Of a stretch of DNA of 64,000 nucleotides, positions 33,405 to 42,412 are shown one piece after another. The notes beneath the pieces were generated by a model, which had not been told where the DNA came from, did not search any database, and saw nothing but the letters and a program-made list of their open reading frames with translations. A program made the translations under genes and the position numbers. Numbering within the stretch: position 1 is the stretch's first letter; each line of letters begins with the position of its first letter. This stretch comes from Melghirimyces thermohalophilus (GTDB lineage: Bacteria > Bacillota > Bacilli > Thermoactinomycetales > DSM-45169). The stretch spans positions 62,001-126,000 of the forward strand of contig NZ_FMZA01000003.1 of NCBI RefSeq assembly GCF_900102685.1, given 5' to 3'.

Positions 33405-33438
33405 GGAAAAAGCCCTTCTTCTCCGAAGGGGAAAAGTT
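33405..33438 (+). terminator. Terminator between convergent genes
   Basis: AAAAAGCCCTTC, loop TTCTCC, GAAGGGGAAAAGTTTTA; the A-run and T-run allow use from both strands. Confidence 0.65.
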
Positions 33439-33978
33439 TTAATAGATCAGAGGGATCAACCGCCAGGTCCGGGACTGATAGTTTCGGTATGCGCTGCCGA
33501 AAAAGGCGATCAACATTTTTTCCTCCACATGCATTCGGTAACTGTAGGCGATCAGGAAACAGCAGCCATTGATCAGGACAACCGGCCACCAGCACGTGCT
33601 TAAGGCAAATCCGAAAAAGGTGATCAAGGTGCCGAGGTAGCCGGGATGGCGAATGAACCGGTAAAATCCGGTGTCGATCACCCGGTGTTCTTGTTGGATC
33701 CCGATGTTTCGACTAAAGAAGCGGCCCAGTGTCCGCATCGCTTTCCAGCGAAGCCAAACCCCCGCGATCCCGATGAAGATTCCGAGATAAAAGAAAAGGT
33801 GTTGACTGGGAAAGCCGTTGGAAAGAAAGACCAGAGTGGGACAGGCGACCATCAGGCATAGCGCTGCGCCCAGGAGCAGTGTGGAGATACGGTCTTTTCT
33901 CCGCTCTCCCCGAGGCTGTTCTCGCACACTTTCCAAAAAGATGTAAAGGATAACGGGACTGTATGCCAACCCGATCAT
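33439..33978 (-). CDS. Isoprenylcysteine carboxyl methyltransferase-like membrane protein
   Basis: A 179-residue integral membrane protein with four to five hydrophobic segments and the ICMT/PEMT SAM-binding signature G-F-Y-R-F-I-R-H-P-G-Y-L-G (about 104-116), followed by a late E-E-K-M-L Glu motif. The family methylates lipids or small hydrophobic acceptors in bacteria; substrate unknown. Divergent from the PaaI thioesterase gene at 34094. Confidence 0.85.
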   Translation of the reverse strand: MIGLAYSPVILYIFLESVREQPRGERRKDRISTLLLGAALCLMVACPTLVFLSNGFPSQHLFFYLGIFIGIAGVWLRWKAMRTLGRFFSRNIGIQQEHRVIDTGFYRFIRHPGYLGTLITFFGFALSTCWWPVVLINGCCFLIAYSYRMHVEEKMLIAFFGSAYRNYQSRTWRLIPLIY

Positions 33979-34093
33979 AGAACATCCGTCCTCTTGATTT
34001 GATAGGACATTCTATGAAGACGGGGTGTTGAGAGAAACGGCGGCTGGCCCGTCGGGACCGGACAGCTGGCAAATCAGCAAAAGGAGGGATTTT

Positions 34094-34498
34094 ATGAACC
34101 GGGAAACGTCGAACCCTGATCATGTGGTTCAATTATTGGGCATTCAGACTGAGGAGATCAATCCTGACCGCGTCGTGATGAAGATGCCGGTAGACGCCCG
34201 TCACCACCAACCCTTTGGCATCCTTCACGGAGGTGTATCCGTCTTGTTGGCGGAAACGGCAGCCAGCTATGGTGCCTGGCTCAATTGCGATCAGGAAAAT
34301 GAAATCACCGTCGGGCTGGAGATCAATGCCAACCATATTCGCTCCAAGCGTGAGGGGATGGTTACCGCCGTGGCGACTCCCTTTCACAAAGGGCGCTCCA
34401 CCATGGTGTGGGAAGTTCGCATCACCGATGAAGAAGAACGACTTATCTGCATTTCCCGCTGTACCATGGCGGTTGTACCCAAACAAAAAGAGAAGTAA
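34094..34498 (+). CDS. PaaI-like hot-dog thioesterase
   Basis: A 134-residue hot-dog enzyme of the PaaI/MenI branch: P-F-G-I-L-H-G-G-V-S-V-L-L-A-E-T-A-A-S (about 40-58), with the H-G-G and catalytic E/T arrangement. MenI members hydrolyse 1,4-dihydroxy-2-naphthoyl-CoA in menaquinone synthesis; no men gene is nearby, so a general acyl-CoA thioesterase is equally likely. ATG at 34094 follows AAGGAGGG; the frame is open 23 codons upstream without homology. Confidence 0.85.
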   Translation: MNRETSNPDHVVQLLGIQTEEINPDRVVMKMPVDARHHQPFGILHGGVSVLLAETAASYGAWLNCDQENEITVGLEINANHIRSKREGMVTAVATPFHKGRSTMVWEVRITDEEERLICISRCTMAVVPKQKEK

Positions 34499-34501
34499 AG
34501 G

Positions 34502-34532
34502 AAAAAGACGCCAAGGAGGCGTCTTTTTTTAT
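34502..34532 (+). terminator. Terminator after the PaaI-like gene
   Basis: AAAAAGACGCC, loop AAGGA, GGCGTCTTTTTTT. Confidence 0.9.
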
Positions 34533-34603
34533 GAAAAGATTCTTATGTTACAATTATGCAACAAATAGTTTTACTTATATGACAAAGCGGGGGAGGTTCC
34601 GTC

Positions 34604-35464
34604 TTGAACGACGATGAGGATAAAAAAGAGTATCGGTTAAAGCCGGGTGTCCGTGTTTGTCCGACAACGGAGGGTTGGGAATTTTCCCTTGGGGAGACAA
34701 AGGTGCTGCTTGAAGAAAAGGGCGGAGCATCTGTTCCCGCAGTTAGGCAGTTACTGGAAAAGAGTTTGCTGCAGGCTGAGCCGCAGTCTCCTTTGAAATG
34801 GGTTCATGAAGCGACCGCCTGGCCCCCGATCGTGTCCCGACACTTGAATTCTTCCCGTGTGACAAATCAACAAGGAATGATCCACCTGCGTGCAGGGGAT
34901 TTGCCGGATCGGTCGTTAGCGTCGACCTTGGTCGCCCGGCGATCCCCCAATAAGATGCGCCCCTTGCCGCAAGGGACGGTCTGTGAACTGGGTGTCTACT
35001 TAAAGTGGGCGGTGGGAAGTGACGAGGACGACAGGCGGATGTATCCGTCGGCGGGGCCTCTCTATCCCAATCGGATCTTCGTCCTCAATCGGCAGATGGA
35101 GTCCCTGGAACCGGGGCTTTACGAATATCTCAGCCAAGGGCACGTGTTGTTTCCCTGTGAACCGGACGGAGAAGTGGAGAAGGCTCTGGTGCAGCCGGAT
35201 ATGGAGTTTAGTTTCTGCCTGATTATCGCCGTTGATCTTACGCGGGCCGAGGAAGGCTATGGCTTTCGGGGGATTCGCTTTTGCCTGATGGAGGCCGGAC
35301 ATATGATGCAAAATCTGCAGCTGGTAGCACAGGCGATGGATTGGGATGCAGCTCCCATCGGCGGCTTCCGGGATCGACAAGCCGCAAACATTTTGGGTAA
35401 AGCGGGAGCGGAGTTGGCCCCCCTCTATTTGGTTCCGGTGGGGAAAGCTTCGGAAAGGGAGTAA
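34604..35464 (+). CDS. SagB-type flavin oxidoreductase with extra N-terminal domain
   Basis: A 286-residue protein. Residues ~95-286 form a SagB/ThcOx nitroreductase domain: S-x-x-V-A-R-R-S near 105, Y-P-S-A-G-P-L-Y-P-N near 146-155, and Y-G-F-R-G-I-R-F-C-L-M-E-A-G-H-M-M-Q-N-L-Q near 219-239. A-A-P-I-G-G-F-R-D follows. Residues 10-55 (Y-R-L-K-P-G-V-R-V-C-P-T-T-E-G-W and a helical stretch) look like a small winged-helix or RRE-like module, as on some azole-RiPP enzymes. No YcaO, precursor peptide or transporter is adjacent. TTG at 34604 follows GGGGAGG by seven bases. It is first in the kyn operon, 54 bases before kynA. Confidence 0.82.
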   Translation: MNDDEDKKEYRLKPGVRVCPTTEGWEFSLGETKVLLEEKGGASVPAVRQLLEKSLLQAEPQSPLKWVHEATAWPPIVSRHLNSSRVTNQQGMIHLRAGDLPDRSLASTLVARRSPNKMRPLPQGTVCELGVYLKWAVGSDEDDRRMYPSAGPLYPNRIFVLNRQMESLEPGLYEYLSQGHVLFPCEPDGEVEKALVQPDMEFSFCLIIAVDLTRAEEGYGFRGIRFCLMEAGHMMQNLQLVAQAMDWDAAPIGGFRDRQAANILGKAGAELAPLYLVPVGKASERE

Positions 35465-35518
35465 GTTATCCGAGTGGCGTTTTTTCATATATCCCAAACA
35501 GGAGGAAAAAGGGGGAGG

Positions 35519-36355
35519 ATGATGGTGAACAAAAAGTCGGGTCAACCGGACATTCATACCGATTTCAGCGAAGAGATGACCTATGGGGACTATCTACAAC
35601 TGGATCGAATTTTAAAAAGTCAACAGCGGCTGTCGGGACACCACGATGAAATGTTATTTATCATCATTCATCAGACGAGTGAGTTGTGGATGAAGTTGAT
35701 CCTGCATGAACTGGAAGCAGCGATCCAAGGGGTTCGTTCCGGCGAGCTGGAGCCGGTGTTCAAGATGCTGGCTCGGGTGGCAAGAACCCAGGAGCAATTG
35801 ATTCAGTCCTGGGATGTGCTGTCCACACTGACACCTTCGGAATATATGCAGTTCCGGGATCGGCTGGGTCATTCCTCGGGGTTTCAGTCGTGGCAGTATC
35901 GTTTGATCGAATTTGCCCTCGGTTATAAAAATCGAAGGGTACTGGAGGTCCATCGCCATCGGCCTGACTTGTATCAACGGTTGGAAAAAGCGTTGTATGC
36001 CCCCAGTATTTATGATGTTTCGATCCAGGCTCTTGCCGACCGGGGTTTGCCGGTGGATCCCTCCTGTCTCGATCGGGACTGGTCGGTAAATCATTCCCCT
36101 CATCCCAGTGTGGAAGCGGCGTGGTTAGCCGTCTACCGGGATGTGGATCGTTACTGGGATCTGTATGAGTTGGCGGAAAAATTGGTCGATATTGAAGATA
36201 AACAGCAACAATGGCGGTATAAACATATGAAAACGGTGGAACGGATCATCGGCCACAAACCGGGTACCGGTGGTTCTGCCGGCGTCAGTTATCTAAAGCG
36301 GATCCTGGACCACTGCTTTTTCCCTGAGCTGTGGAGTTTGCGTACACAGTTGTAA
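35519..36355 (+). CDS. kynA: Tryptophan 2,3-dioxygenase
   Basis: Heme enzyme converting L-tryptophan to N-formylkynurenine. The 278 residues match bacterial KynA. Distal His51 lies in [13 protein letters not shown]; the proximal heme ligand is about His245 in [11 protein letters not shown]. Start is ambiguous among ATG 35519, ATG 35522 and GTG 35525, all within nine bases after GGGGGAGG (35511-35518); a second AGGAGG at 35500 supports 35519. Follows the SagB-type gene and precedes kynU by 18 bases. Confidence 0.95.
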   Translation: MMVNKKSGQPDIHTDFSEEMTYGDYLQLDRILKSQQRLSGHHDEMLFIIIHQTSELWMKLILHELEAAIQGVRSGELEPVFKMLARVARTQEQLIQSWDVLSTLTPSEYMQFRDRLGHSSGFQSWQYRLIEFALGYKNRRVLEVHRHRPDLYQRLEKALYAPSIYDVSIQALADRGLPVDPSCLDRDWSVNHSPHPSVEAAWLAVYRDVDRYWDLYELAEKLVDIEDKQQQWRYKHMKTVERIIGHKPGTGGSAGVSYLKRILDHCFFPELWSLRTQL

Positions 36356-36373
36356 TGACGATGAGGAGGGCTC

Positions 36374-37648
36374 ATGATGGAACGGACGCGAAAGACGGCG
36401 GAACGATGGGATCAGGAAGACGATTTAAGTCGGTATCGGGAAGAGTTTTACCTCCCCGAGGGACAGATCTATCTGGATGGAAACTCCCTCGGCCTGATGT
36501 CGAAGCGGGCGGAACAAACTTGTCTAGACGTGCTGAACAGTTGGCGGAAATGTGGGATCGACGGTTGGACTTCGGGCCGTTATCCCTGGTTTTCCCTGTC
36601 AGAAGAACTGGGCAAAAAGAGCGCTCCCTTAGTAGGAGCGGACCCGGCAGAAGTGATCGTCACCGGCTCCACCACAGTCAACCTGCATCAACTGTTGGCG
36701 ACATTTTATCGGCCAGAAGGGAAGCGAACCAAAATATTGGCTGATTCCCTCACTTTCCCTTCGGATATTTATGCGATGCAGAGTCACCTCCGTCTGCACG
36801 GGTTGGATCCGGGAAAACATCTGATCCAAGTCGCCTCCCGGGATGGACAGCTGTTGGATGAAGAGGACCTGATCGCTGCGATGACCGATGAGGTGGCGAT
36901 CATAGTCCTGCCGTCGGTTTTGTACCGGAGCGGACAGGTGCTGGATATGAAAAGGTTGACAGAGGCGGCTCGGAAACGGGGGATTCCCATCGGGTTCGAT
37001 CTTTGCCACTCTGTCGGAGCCATCCCTCACCACCTGCACGATTGGGGGGTGGATTTCGCCTTCTGGTGCAATTATAAGTATTTGAATGGAGGTCCCGGTG
37101 CTGTTGCGAGCCTATTTGTCCACGACAAACACCACGGAGGGCGGCCGGGATTAGCCGGGTGGTTTAGCTCCGACAAAAGGGTTCAATTTGATATGGATCA
37201 TCGCTTGGTCCCCGCCGCCGATGCCGGCGCTTATCAGATCGGAACCCCCCATATCCTCAGTTTGGCACCTTTGATCGGTTCCTTGGAGATGTTCAATGAT
37301 GCGGGAATCGACCTCATCCGGAAAAAATCCCTAAAACAGACCCGCTTCTTAATGGAGTTGGTGGAGCAGGAATTGGGGGAGTGGAGATTTGCGATGGGTA
37401 ATCCCATAGAGGATGAGCGACGTGGGGGCCATATTAGTCTGGCCCATAGGGAAGCGGTCCGGATCTGTAAATCCTTGAAAGAAAAAGGGGTGGTTCCCGA
37501 CTTTCGGCCCCCGGATGTGATCCGCCTCGCTCCAGTCGCTCTGTATACTAGCTATACTGAGATCTGGGAGGCGGTCCGCATTCTAAAAGAGATTATGGAG
37601 ACAAAGGATTACCGACGGCATAAGGCAAGACGGGAGGTGGTTTCATGA
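36374..37648 (+). CDS. kynU: Kynureninase
   Basis: PLP enzyme cleaving kynurenine (or 3-hydroxykynurenine) to anthranilate and alanine. 424 residues, family-typical. Seen: Y-L-D-G-N-S-L-G near the N-terminus, D-L-C-H-S-V-G-A (PLP pyridine Asp), and the Schiff-base Lys235 in [16 protein letters not shown] at 36374 or 36377, both after GAGGAGGG. Its stop overlaps the kynB start by four bases. No kynurenine 3-monooxygenase gene is seen, so the product should be anthranilate. Confidence 0.96.
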   Translation: MMERTRKTAERWDQEDDLSRYREEFYLPEGQIYLDGNSLGLMSKRAEQTCLDVLNSWRKCGIDGWTSGRYPWFSLSEELGKKSAPLVGADPAEVIVTGSTTVNLHQLLATFYRPEGKRTKILADSLTFPSDIYAMQSHLRLHGLDPGKHLIQVASRDGQLLDEEDLIAAMTDEVAIIVLPSVLYRSGQVLDMKRLTEAARKRGIPIGFDLCHSVGAIPHHLHDWGVDFAFWCNYKYLNGGPGAVASLFVHDKHHGGRPGLAGWFSSDKRVQFDMDHRLVPAADAGAYQIGTPHILSLAPLIGSLEMFNDAGIDLIRKKSLKQTRFLMELVEQELGEWRFAMGNPIEDERRGGHISLAHREAVRICKSLKEKGVVPDFRPPDVIRLAPVALYTSYTEIWEAVRILKEIMETKDYRRHKARREVVS

Positions 37649-38274
37649 GCGGTTGGATCGATATATCTCAGGTGTTGACAGAGAAAATACCCGTTTGGCC
37701 CGGGGACAGCCCCTTTACTTATCGGTTGACATGGAGTAAGGAAGAGACCGGTTCTGTCAATGTAGGTCAAGTGGTGATGAGCACCCACACCGGTACCCAC
37801 ATCGATGCACCTTTTCATTTTGATTCCGACGGAAGACGAGTGATCGACTTAGATACAGACCTTTATATCGGGAACGCTCGGGTGATCCATCTCCACCGGC
37901 CGCAAGCGATCACCTCCCGGGAATTGTCTGGTGAAGACTTGACAGGGGTGACCCGTCTGTTGATTCGAACGGATGCCTGGACGGAAAGGTCAGCCTTTCC
38001 ATCATCGATTCCTGCGATCGATCCCGACTTGGCCCCCTGGCTGTCACAAAAGGGCATCCGGCTTGTGGGGCTGGATCTTCCTTCGGTGGATCCTCTGAAC
38101 AGTAAAGCGTTGCCTGCACACCATGCCCTTAACCACCATGGAATCCATATATTGGAGGGGTTGGTGTTGGACCACGTCGCTCCCGGTGATTATGAATTGG
38201 TGGCGTTGCCGCTTCCTTTGGCTGATGGCGACGGCAGTCCGGTACGGGCGGTGTTGAAGCCCCAGAAAACATGA
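37645..38274 (+). CDS. kynB: Kynurenine formamidase (cyclase family)
   Basis: Hydrolyses N-formylkynurenine to kynurenine and formate. The 209 residues hold the metal-binding signature [12 protein letters not shown] (about 49-60), with W-P-G-D near 18-21 and L-D-L-P-S-V-D-P. The ATGA overlap with kynU indicates translational coupling. With kynA and kynU it completes Trp to anthranilate in a single operon. Confidence 0.95.
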   Translation: MSGWIDISQVLTEKIPVWPGDSPFTYRLTWSKEETGSVNVGQVVMSTHTGTHIDAPFHFDSDGRRVIDLDTDLYIGNARVIHLHRPQAITSRELSGEDLTGVTRLLIRTDAWTERSAFPSSIPAIDPDLAPWLSQKGIRLVGLDLPSVDPLNSKALPAHHALNHHGIHILEGLVLDHVAPGDYELVALPLPLADGDGSPVRAVLKPQKT

Positions 38275-38275
38275 T

Positions 38276-38302
38276 AGATGCCGGTTTATTCCGGCATCTA
38301 TT
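38276..38302. terminator. Stem-loop between kynB and the convergent gene
   Basis: AGATGCCGG, loop TTTATT, CCGGCATCT; no long T-run on either strand, so termination may be inefficient. Confidence 0.5.
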
Positions 38303-38310
38303 GAAGCGGG

Positions 38311-38739
38311 TCAGCTGTTTTTTTCCTCTTGGATATATTCGGGGAATTCATTCATGAAAGTGCGGGCGACCTCTTCGTATTCCTCGTCAGGGATATCTTT
38401 TAATTCCCCGTCTGCCAAACGGAAGAAATAAGGGGGACCGCTGGGCTGTTCCCGGTTATAATACATCCCGATCCGCTGTCCCCGAAAATGAAAGGTCGCT
38501 CCCAACACCACGGGGAAGTCGGCCTCTTCGGTTTCTAGGCGCCGGAAGAAGACCGGTTCCACCTGGGCCCATACCGTTTCCAGATAAGTCTCCCCGGGAT
38601 AGGTGAGAGTCATGCACTCTCCTTCCTCTTCCACGACAAAAAGTTGCTTTTTTGCTTCCTTGGACCACAGGATCAGTAGGTGCTTCACATCTTCGTGGAT
38701 AAAAACGTATTGATGCGGGGTGGAAAACCGAATATTCAT
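38311..38739 (-). CDS. DUF1292-like hypothetical protein
   Basis: A 142-residue acidic soluble protein. The C-terminal half, Y-F-F-R-L-A-D-G-E-L-K-D-I-P-D-E-E-Y-E-E-V, resembles DUF1292 (YrzB-like) proteins; the N-terminal half has no clear family. ATG follows GGAGGGG. No role can be inferred from neighbours. Confidence 0.6.
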   Translation of the reverse strand: MNIRFSTPHQYVFIHEDVKHLLILWSKEAKKQLFVVEEEGECMTLTYPGETYLETVWAQVEPVFFRRLETEEADFPVVLGATFHFRGQRIGMYYNREQPSGPPYFFRLADGELKDIPDEEYEEVARTFMNEFPEYIQEEKNS

Positions 38740-38807
38740 GGAACCCCTCCATCCTCAGGGTGTTGAAGTCGCTCTATTCTGATTGTAGCAAACCGCAAGT
38801 TGTCGCG

Positions 38808-38838
38808 GCAAAAAAGGGCTTCCTGTTTAGAAAGCCCA
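38808..38838 (-). terminator. Terminator of the cupredoxin gene
   Basis: Minus strand: GGGCTT, loop TCTAAACAGG, AAGCCCTTTTTTG. Confidence 0.75.
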
Positions 38839-38851
38839 GTCTTACGCGGTT

Positions 38852-39328
38852 TTATCCTTCTTTACCGAGGACGGTAATATAGGCCACCATCGGGCCGTTG
38901 GATTTGGCTGTATGATGATTGTCGCAAACCAGCTCGTAGGTTCCTGGGCGGTCAGCGGTAAAGTTGACGGTGGTCTTCTCCCCTTTGCGCACAGTTCCTT
39001 GCACCCCGAATTCTTTCAATGAGAAATGGTGTTCCTTGCCATGGAGACCGTGTAAAACCAGGTGGACGCGATCCCCTTCTCTGACAACCAGGTTACCCGG
39101 GTTCCAACGGTAAACTTCCAACTCCTTACCCCGATGTTCGGTCTTATACTCAGTGGTGACGAGATGGAAGGTTTGATCGGCTGGGGCGGGGGCGCGGGAG
39201 GAAACCTCTTCCACTTCTTCAACGACTGTGTTGCCGTTGAACCAGGGGATGGGAAGCAGGGCCGCGGTAGCGATCAAAACGAGGGCGAAAGCGAAGCTCA
39301 GATAAAGCCACTGTCGGGATGTAGTCAT
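38852..39328 (-). CDS. Membrane-anchored cupredoxin-domain protein
   Basis: 158 residues: an N-terminal TM/uncleaved signal (about 8-29), a charged linker, then a cupredoxin-like beta-barrel. Candidate type-1 copper ligands are His in G-K-E-H-H-F-S-L, Cys in L-V-C-D-N-H-H and a following His, with a Met in G-P-M-V. Only one Cys is present, so a CuA center (as in CoxB or NosZ) is excluded. It would face the cell exterior and carry electrons or sequester copper. No electron-transfer partner is encoded next to it. Confidence 0.75.
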   Translation of the reverse strand: MTTSRQWLYLSFAFALVLIATAALLPIPWFNGNTVVEEVEEVSSRAPAPADQTFHLVTTEYKTEHRGKELEVYRWNPGNLVVREGDRVHLVLHGLHGKEHHFSLKEFGVQGTVRKGEKTTVNFTADRPGTYELVCDNHHTAKSNGPMVAYITVLGKEG

Positions 39329-39471
39329 GAAGAATCCCTCCTTGTCACGTTATACTATTTTTATCGACAGAAACAGTCTTGTTTAACCCTGCGTCCTGAT
39401 ATTTGGATCTTGCATCGTTATATGGGGGAAACATATAATAAGAACAAATGTTTCGGTTCGGAGGGGTTTCC

Positions 39472-39711
39472 ATGCTGGATTCCTGCGGCAGGTTGTCGAA
39501 GAGAGAGCCCCTTGAGCTGATCTACCTCGATAAAACAGGTTTTATCCCTGGACAAACAACGGTTGCATGTCTTTTGTCATCAAAGGCGACAGTTCCGACC
39601 TTGGACCGGGAGGGGATCCTCGCGGCATTCCCGGTGGAAGGGGGAGCAGGGGGCCGAAACAGATACGGGTATAAGAGTATTTTCCGCGCATACAAAGCAT
39701 GCTATACTTAG
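39472..39711 (+). CDS. Small protein resembling WYL-like regulators, possibly frameshifted
   Basis: A 79-residue frame from ATG 39472, with GGAGGGG upstream. It opens L-S-K-R-E-P-L-E-L-I-Y-L-D-K-T-G-F, typical of small Bacillota WYL-like proteins (I-x-Y-x-x-x-x-G). The middle lacks the expected pattern, but the neighbouring frame supplies V-F-C-H-Q-R-R-Q-F-R, and the main frame then returns with L-D-R-E-G-I-L-A-A-F-P-V. Two small indels in an otherwise conserved gene would explain this. It is either a diverged gene or a recent pseudogene. Confidence 0.45.
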   Translation: MLDSCGRLSKREPLELIYLDKTGFIPGQTTVACLLSSKATVPTLDREGILAAFPVEGGAGGRNRYGYKSIFRAYKACYT

Positions 39712-39776
39712 GTTGGGAAAAGATATTGAAGCCTAGGACAGCTGTGTTGCTGTCCGGAAACGCAGGAGGTTGGAAG

Positions 39777-39917
39777 ATGAGCTCCCAGACGGAACCCCGT
39801 AATCAACATGAAGAAGAAAACGATTTTCTGGACATGGTAAAAGGGACGATAATTTTTACCGGCCTGTTTATGGGGATTGCTTTGGTCGGTGCCATTCTGG
39901 CCGAAGTGATGAAATGA
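39777..39917 (+). CDS. Small single-pass membrane protein (46 aa)
   Basis: Starts at ATG 39777 with GGAGGT upstream and ends before a good terminator. The N-terminus is polar and acidic (residues 1-20); one hydrophobic segment runs about 24-44 (I-I-F-T-G-L-F-M-G-I-A-L-V-G-A-I-L). Family not recognised; function unknown. Confidence 0.7.
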   Translation: MSSQTEPRNQHEEENDFLDMVKGTIIFTGLFMGIALVGAILAEVMK

Positions 39918-39925
39918 TATTTGCT

Positions 39926-39957
39926 GGTGGAGGGCTGACTCAGCCCTCTGTTTTGCT
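39926..39957 (+). terminator. Terminator after the small membrane protein gene
   Basis: GAGGGCTG, loop ACT, CAGCCCTC followed by TGTTTTG. Confidence 0.75.
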
Positions 39958-40018
39958 GTTTAGGAGAGAGACGGTCGGCTACATAACATCGGCAGATCGA
40001 CCTGTGCCGTCAAGGACG

Positions 40019-40048
40019 TTGGCAAACCCGTGACCGTTACGCTATACT
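40019..40048 (+). promoter_or_regulatory. Putative promoter of sucCD
   Basis: TTGGCA (40019-40024), 18-base spacer, TATACT (40043-40048), leaving a leader of about 190 bases before sucC. I saw no known riboswitch in the leader. Confidence 0.5.
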
Positions 40049-40243
40049 TTCATGGGAACCGCCTATCGTATGACGGTGCCCGCTACACGTGGCATGATGG
40101 TTTTCCATTTGCAGCTGATGGATGTATAAAAAATCAATCTTGTCACATATTCGGTCTTCCTGAGAAGAAGAAGGAAGGGGGCCGAAATCAGGTTCAACTT
40201 TTACGTATTCCAATACGGTATTTTTTGGATAGGGGGATAGGGC

Positions 40244-41404
40244 ATGAATGTACATGAGTATCAGGGTAAGGAAGTATTAAGGCAATACGGGGTTGCGGTA
40301 CCCCGGGGCCATGTGGCATTTACCCCGGAAGAGGCAGTGGATACCGCCAAGAAACTCGGCGGCGATCTGTGGGTGGTTAAAGCGCAGATCCACGCTGGCG
40401 GACGCGGGAAAGCCGGTGGGGTGAAACTGGCCAAGAGCTTGGACGAAGTGAAACAATTTGCAGAAGAGCTTTTGGGCAGCACACTGGTTACCCATCAGAC
40501 CGGCCCCGAAGGGAAGGAAGTGAAGCGGCTGCTGATCGAAGAGGGCTGCAAAATCGAAAAGGAATACTATGTGGGGGTTGTCATCGACCGCTCTCAGGAT
40601 CGCGTGACCATGATGGCTTCTTCCGAGGGCGGAACCGAGATTGAAGAGGTAGCAGCCAACACACCTGAAAAGATCGTCAAAGTAACTGTCGATCCCGCAG
40701 TGGGATTGCAGCCTTTTCAGGCACGGCAGTTGGCTTATGCGATCGGCATTCCGAAAAAGCTAGCCAACAAAGCGGTTAAATTTATGATTGGTCTGTATCA
40801 AGCTTTTGTAGACAAAGACGGCTCCTTGGCGGAGATCAACCCCTTGATCACCACCACCGATGGTGAAGTGATGGCTTTGGATGCCAAATTAAACTTTGAC
40901 TCCAACGCTCTTTATCGGCATAAAGATATTGTCGACCTGCGGGATTTGTCCGAAGAGGACCCCAAGGAGATCGAAGCCTCCAAATACGATCTGTCCTATA
41001 TTGCTCTCGACGGAAACATCGGATGCATGGTGAACGGTGCTGGGTTGGCGATGGCTACCATGGATATCATCAAGCACTACGGTGGAGAGCCGGCCAACTT
41101 TCTGGATGTGGGAGGCGGCGCCACAGCTGAAAAAGTGACCGCAGCCTTCAAAATTATTTTGGATGATCCCAATGTACAAGGGATCCTGATCAATATTTTC
41201 GGCGGCATCATGAAGTGTGACGTCATCGCCGAAGGTGTTGTGGAAGCGGCTAAAGAAGTCGGATTGGACCGCCCCTTGGTCGTTCGTCTGGAAGGGACCA
41301 ATGTGGAGCAGGGTAAAAAGATCCTGAATGAGTCCGGCTTAAAGATTACCGCTGCCGATTCTATGGCCGACGCTGCAGAAAAGATCGTTTCCCTGGTGAA
41401 GTAA
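40244..41404 (+). CDS. sucC: Succinyl-CoA synthetase beta subunit (ADP-forming)
   Basis: Beta subunit of the TCA enzyme interconverting succinyl-CoA + ADP + Pi with succinate + ATP. The 386 residues start [10 protein letters not shown] and show the ATP-grasp loop [10 protein letters not shown] (about 51-60). Near the C-terminus are F-L-D-V-G-G-G-A and [13 protein letters not shown] at 40244 follows GGATAGGGGGATAG. It forms an operon with sucD 41 bases downstream. Confidence 0.97.
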   Translation: MNVHEYQGKEVLRQYGVAVPRGHVAFTPEEAVDTAKKLGGDLWVVKAQIHAGGRGKAGGVKLAKSLDEVKQFAEELLGSTLVTHQTGPEGKEVKRLLIEEGCKIEKEYYVGVVIDRSQDRVTMMASSEGGTEIEEVAANTPEKIVKVTVDPAVGLQPFQARQLAYAIGIPKKLANKAVKFMIGLYQAFVDKDGSLAEINPLITTTDGEVMALDAKLNFDSNALYRHKDIVDLRDLSEEDPKEIEASKYDLSYIALDGNIGCMVNGAGLAMATMDIIKHYGGEPANFLDVGGGATAEKVTAAFKIILDDPNVQGILINIFGGIMKCDVIAEGVVEAAKEVGLDRPLVVRLEGTNVEQGKKILNESGLKITAADSMADAAEKIVSLVK

Positions 41405-41445
41405 TCTTTCATCGATATCATCTGGAAAGGAAAGGCGGGTCCATC

Positions 41446-42351
41446 TTGAGTATTTTCGTCAACAAAGATACAAAAGTGATTACGCAGGGAATTACAGGCT
41501 CCAACGGTCTGTTTCACACGAAGCAGGCCATCGAATATGGAACTCGTGTCGTGGGTGGGACCACTCCCGGAAAAGGCGGACAGGAAGTGGAAGGGATCCC
41601 GGTTTTCGACACGGTTCGTGAAGCGGTAGACAAAACCGGAGCCAATGCCTCTGCCATCTATGTTCCTGCTCCCTTTGCCGCCGACGCGATTATGGAAGCA
41701 GTGGATGCAGAGCTGGATCTAGTAATCTGTATCACCGAAGGAATCCCGGTGATGGACATGGTGAAAGTGAAACGTTATATGGAAGGTAAAAAGACCCGGT
41801 TGGTGGGACCCAACTGCCCCGGCGTCATCTCACCGGGTGAGTGCAAGATCGGCATCATGCCCGGTTATATCCATACGCCCGGTAAAGTGGGGATCGTTTC
41901 CCGGAGCGGGACGCTCACCTATGAAGCGGTCCATCAGTTGACCACCCGAGGTATCGGTCAGTCCACCGCTGTCGGCATTGGCGGGGATCCGGTCAACGGG
42001 ACCAATTTTGTCGATGTGCTGGAAGCCTTCGAAAATGACCCTGACACCTCCGCCGTCATCATGATCGGGGAAATCGGCGGGACTGCCGAAGAAGAAGCGG
42101 CCGAATGGATCAAGGCGAATATGACCAAGCCCGTGGTCGGGTTTATCGGCGGCCAGACGGCTCCTCCGGGAAAACGAATGGGACATGCCGGCGCCATCAT
42201 CTCCGGGGGCAAAGGGACGGCAGCGGAAAAAATCGCCACCCTGGAAAAGAGCGGCGTCGCCGTCGCCCCGACACCGGCTACCATCGGCGAAACGCTGGCC
42301 CGGGTCCTGGAGGAAAAAGGCCTGTTGCAAGAGTGCACCACTGCGAAATAA
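41446..42351 (+). CDS. sucD: Succinyl-CoA synthetase alpha subunit
   Basis: CoA-binding and phosphohistidine subunit, 301 residues. Seen: Q-G-I-T-G-S-N-G near the start, the CoA-binding Rossmann fold, [10 protein letters not shown], and the phosphorylated His in [18 protein letters not shown] at 41446 follows GGAAAGG, and the next codons match the family start (S-I-F-V-N). Confidence 0.97.
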   Translation: MSIFVNKDTKVITQGITGSNGLFHTKQAIEYGTRVVGGTTPGKGGQEVEGIPVFDTVREAVDKTGANASAIYVPAPFAADAIMEAVDAELDLVICITEGIPVMDMVKVKRYMEGKKTRLVGPNCPGVISPGECKIGIMPGYIHTPGKVGIVSRSGTLTYEAVHQLTTRGIGQSTAVGIGGDPVNGTNFVDVLEAFENDPDTSAVIMIGEIGGTAEEEAAEWIKANMTKPVVGFIGGQTAPPGKRMGHAGAIISGGKGTAAEKIATLEKSGVAVAPTPATIGETLARVLEEKGLLQECTTAK

Positions 42352-42365
42352 CATCTGTGCTGTTG

Positions 42366-42394
42366 AAGGACCTCTACAAGGAGGTCCTTTTTTA
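42366..42394 (+). terminator. Terminator after sucCD
   Basis: AAGGACCTC, loop TACAA, GAGGTCCTTTTTT. Confidence 0.88.
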
Positions 42395-42412
42395 TGGATA
42401 GGAGGGAATTGG

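Noticed and set aside
34604-35464. A RiPP (thiazole/oxazole) biosynthetic cluster around the SagB-like gene
   Set aside because: No YcaO, precursor, protease or exporter in the flanks; neighbours are kynurenine genes and a thioesterase.
40030-40257. 75-codon frame overlapping the sucC start
   Set aside because: Begins inside the likely sucC promoter and runs past the sucC ATG; better explained as leader.
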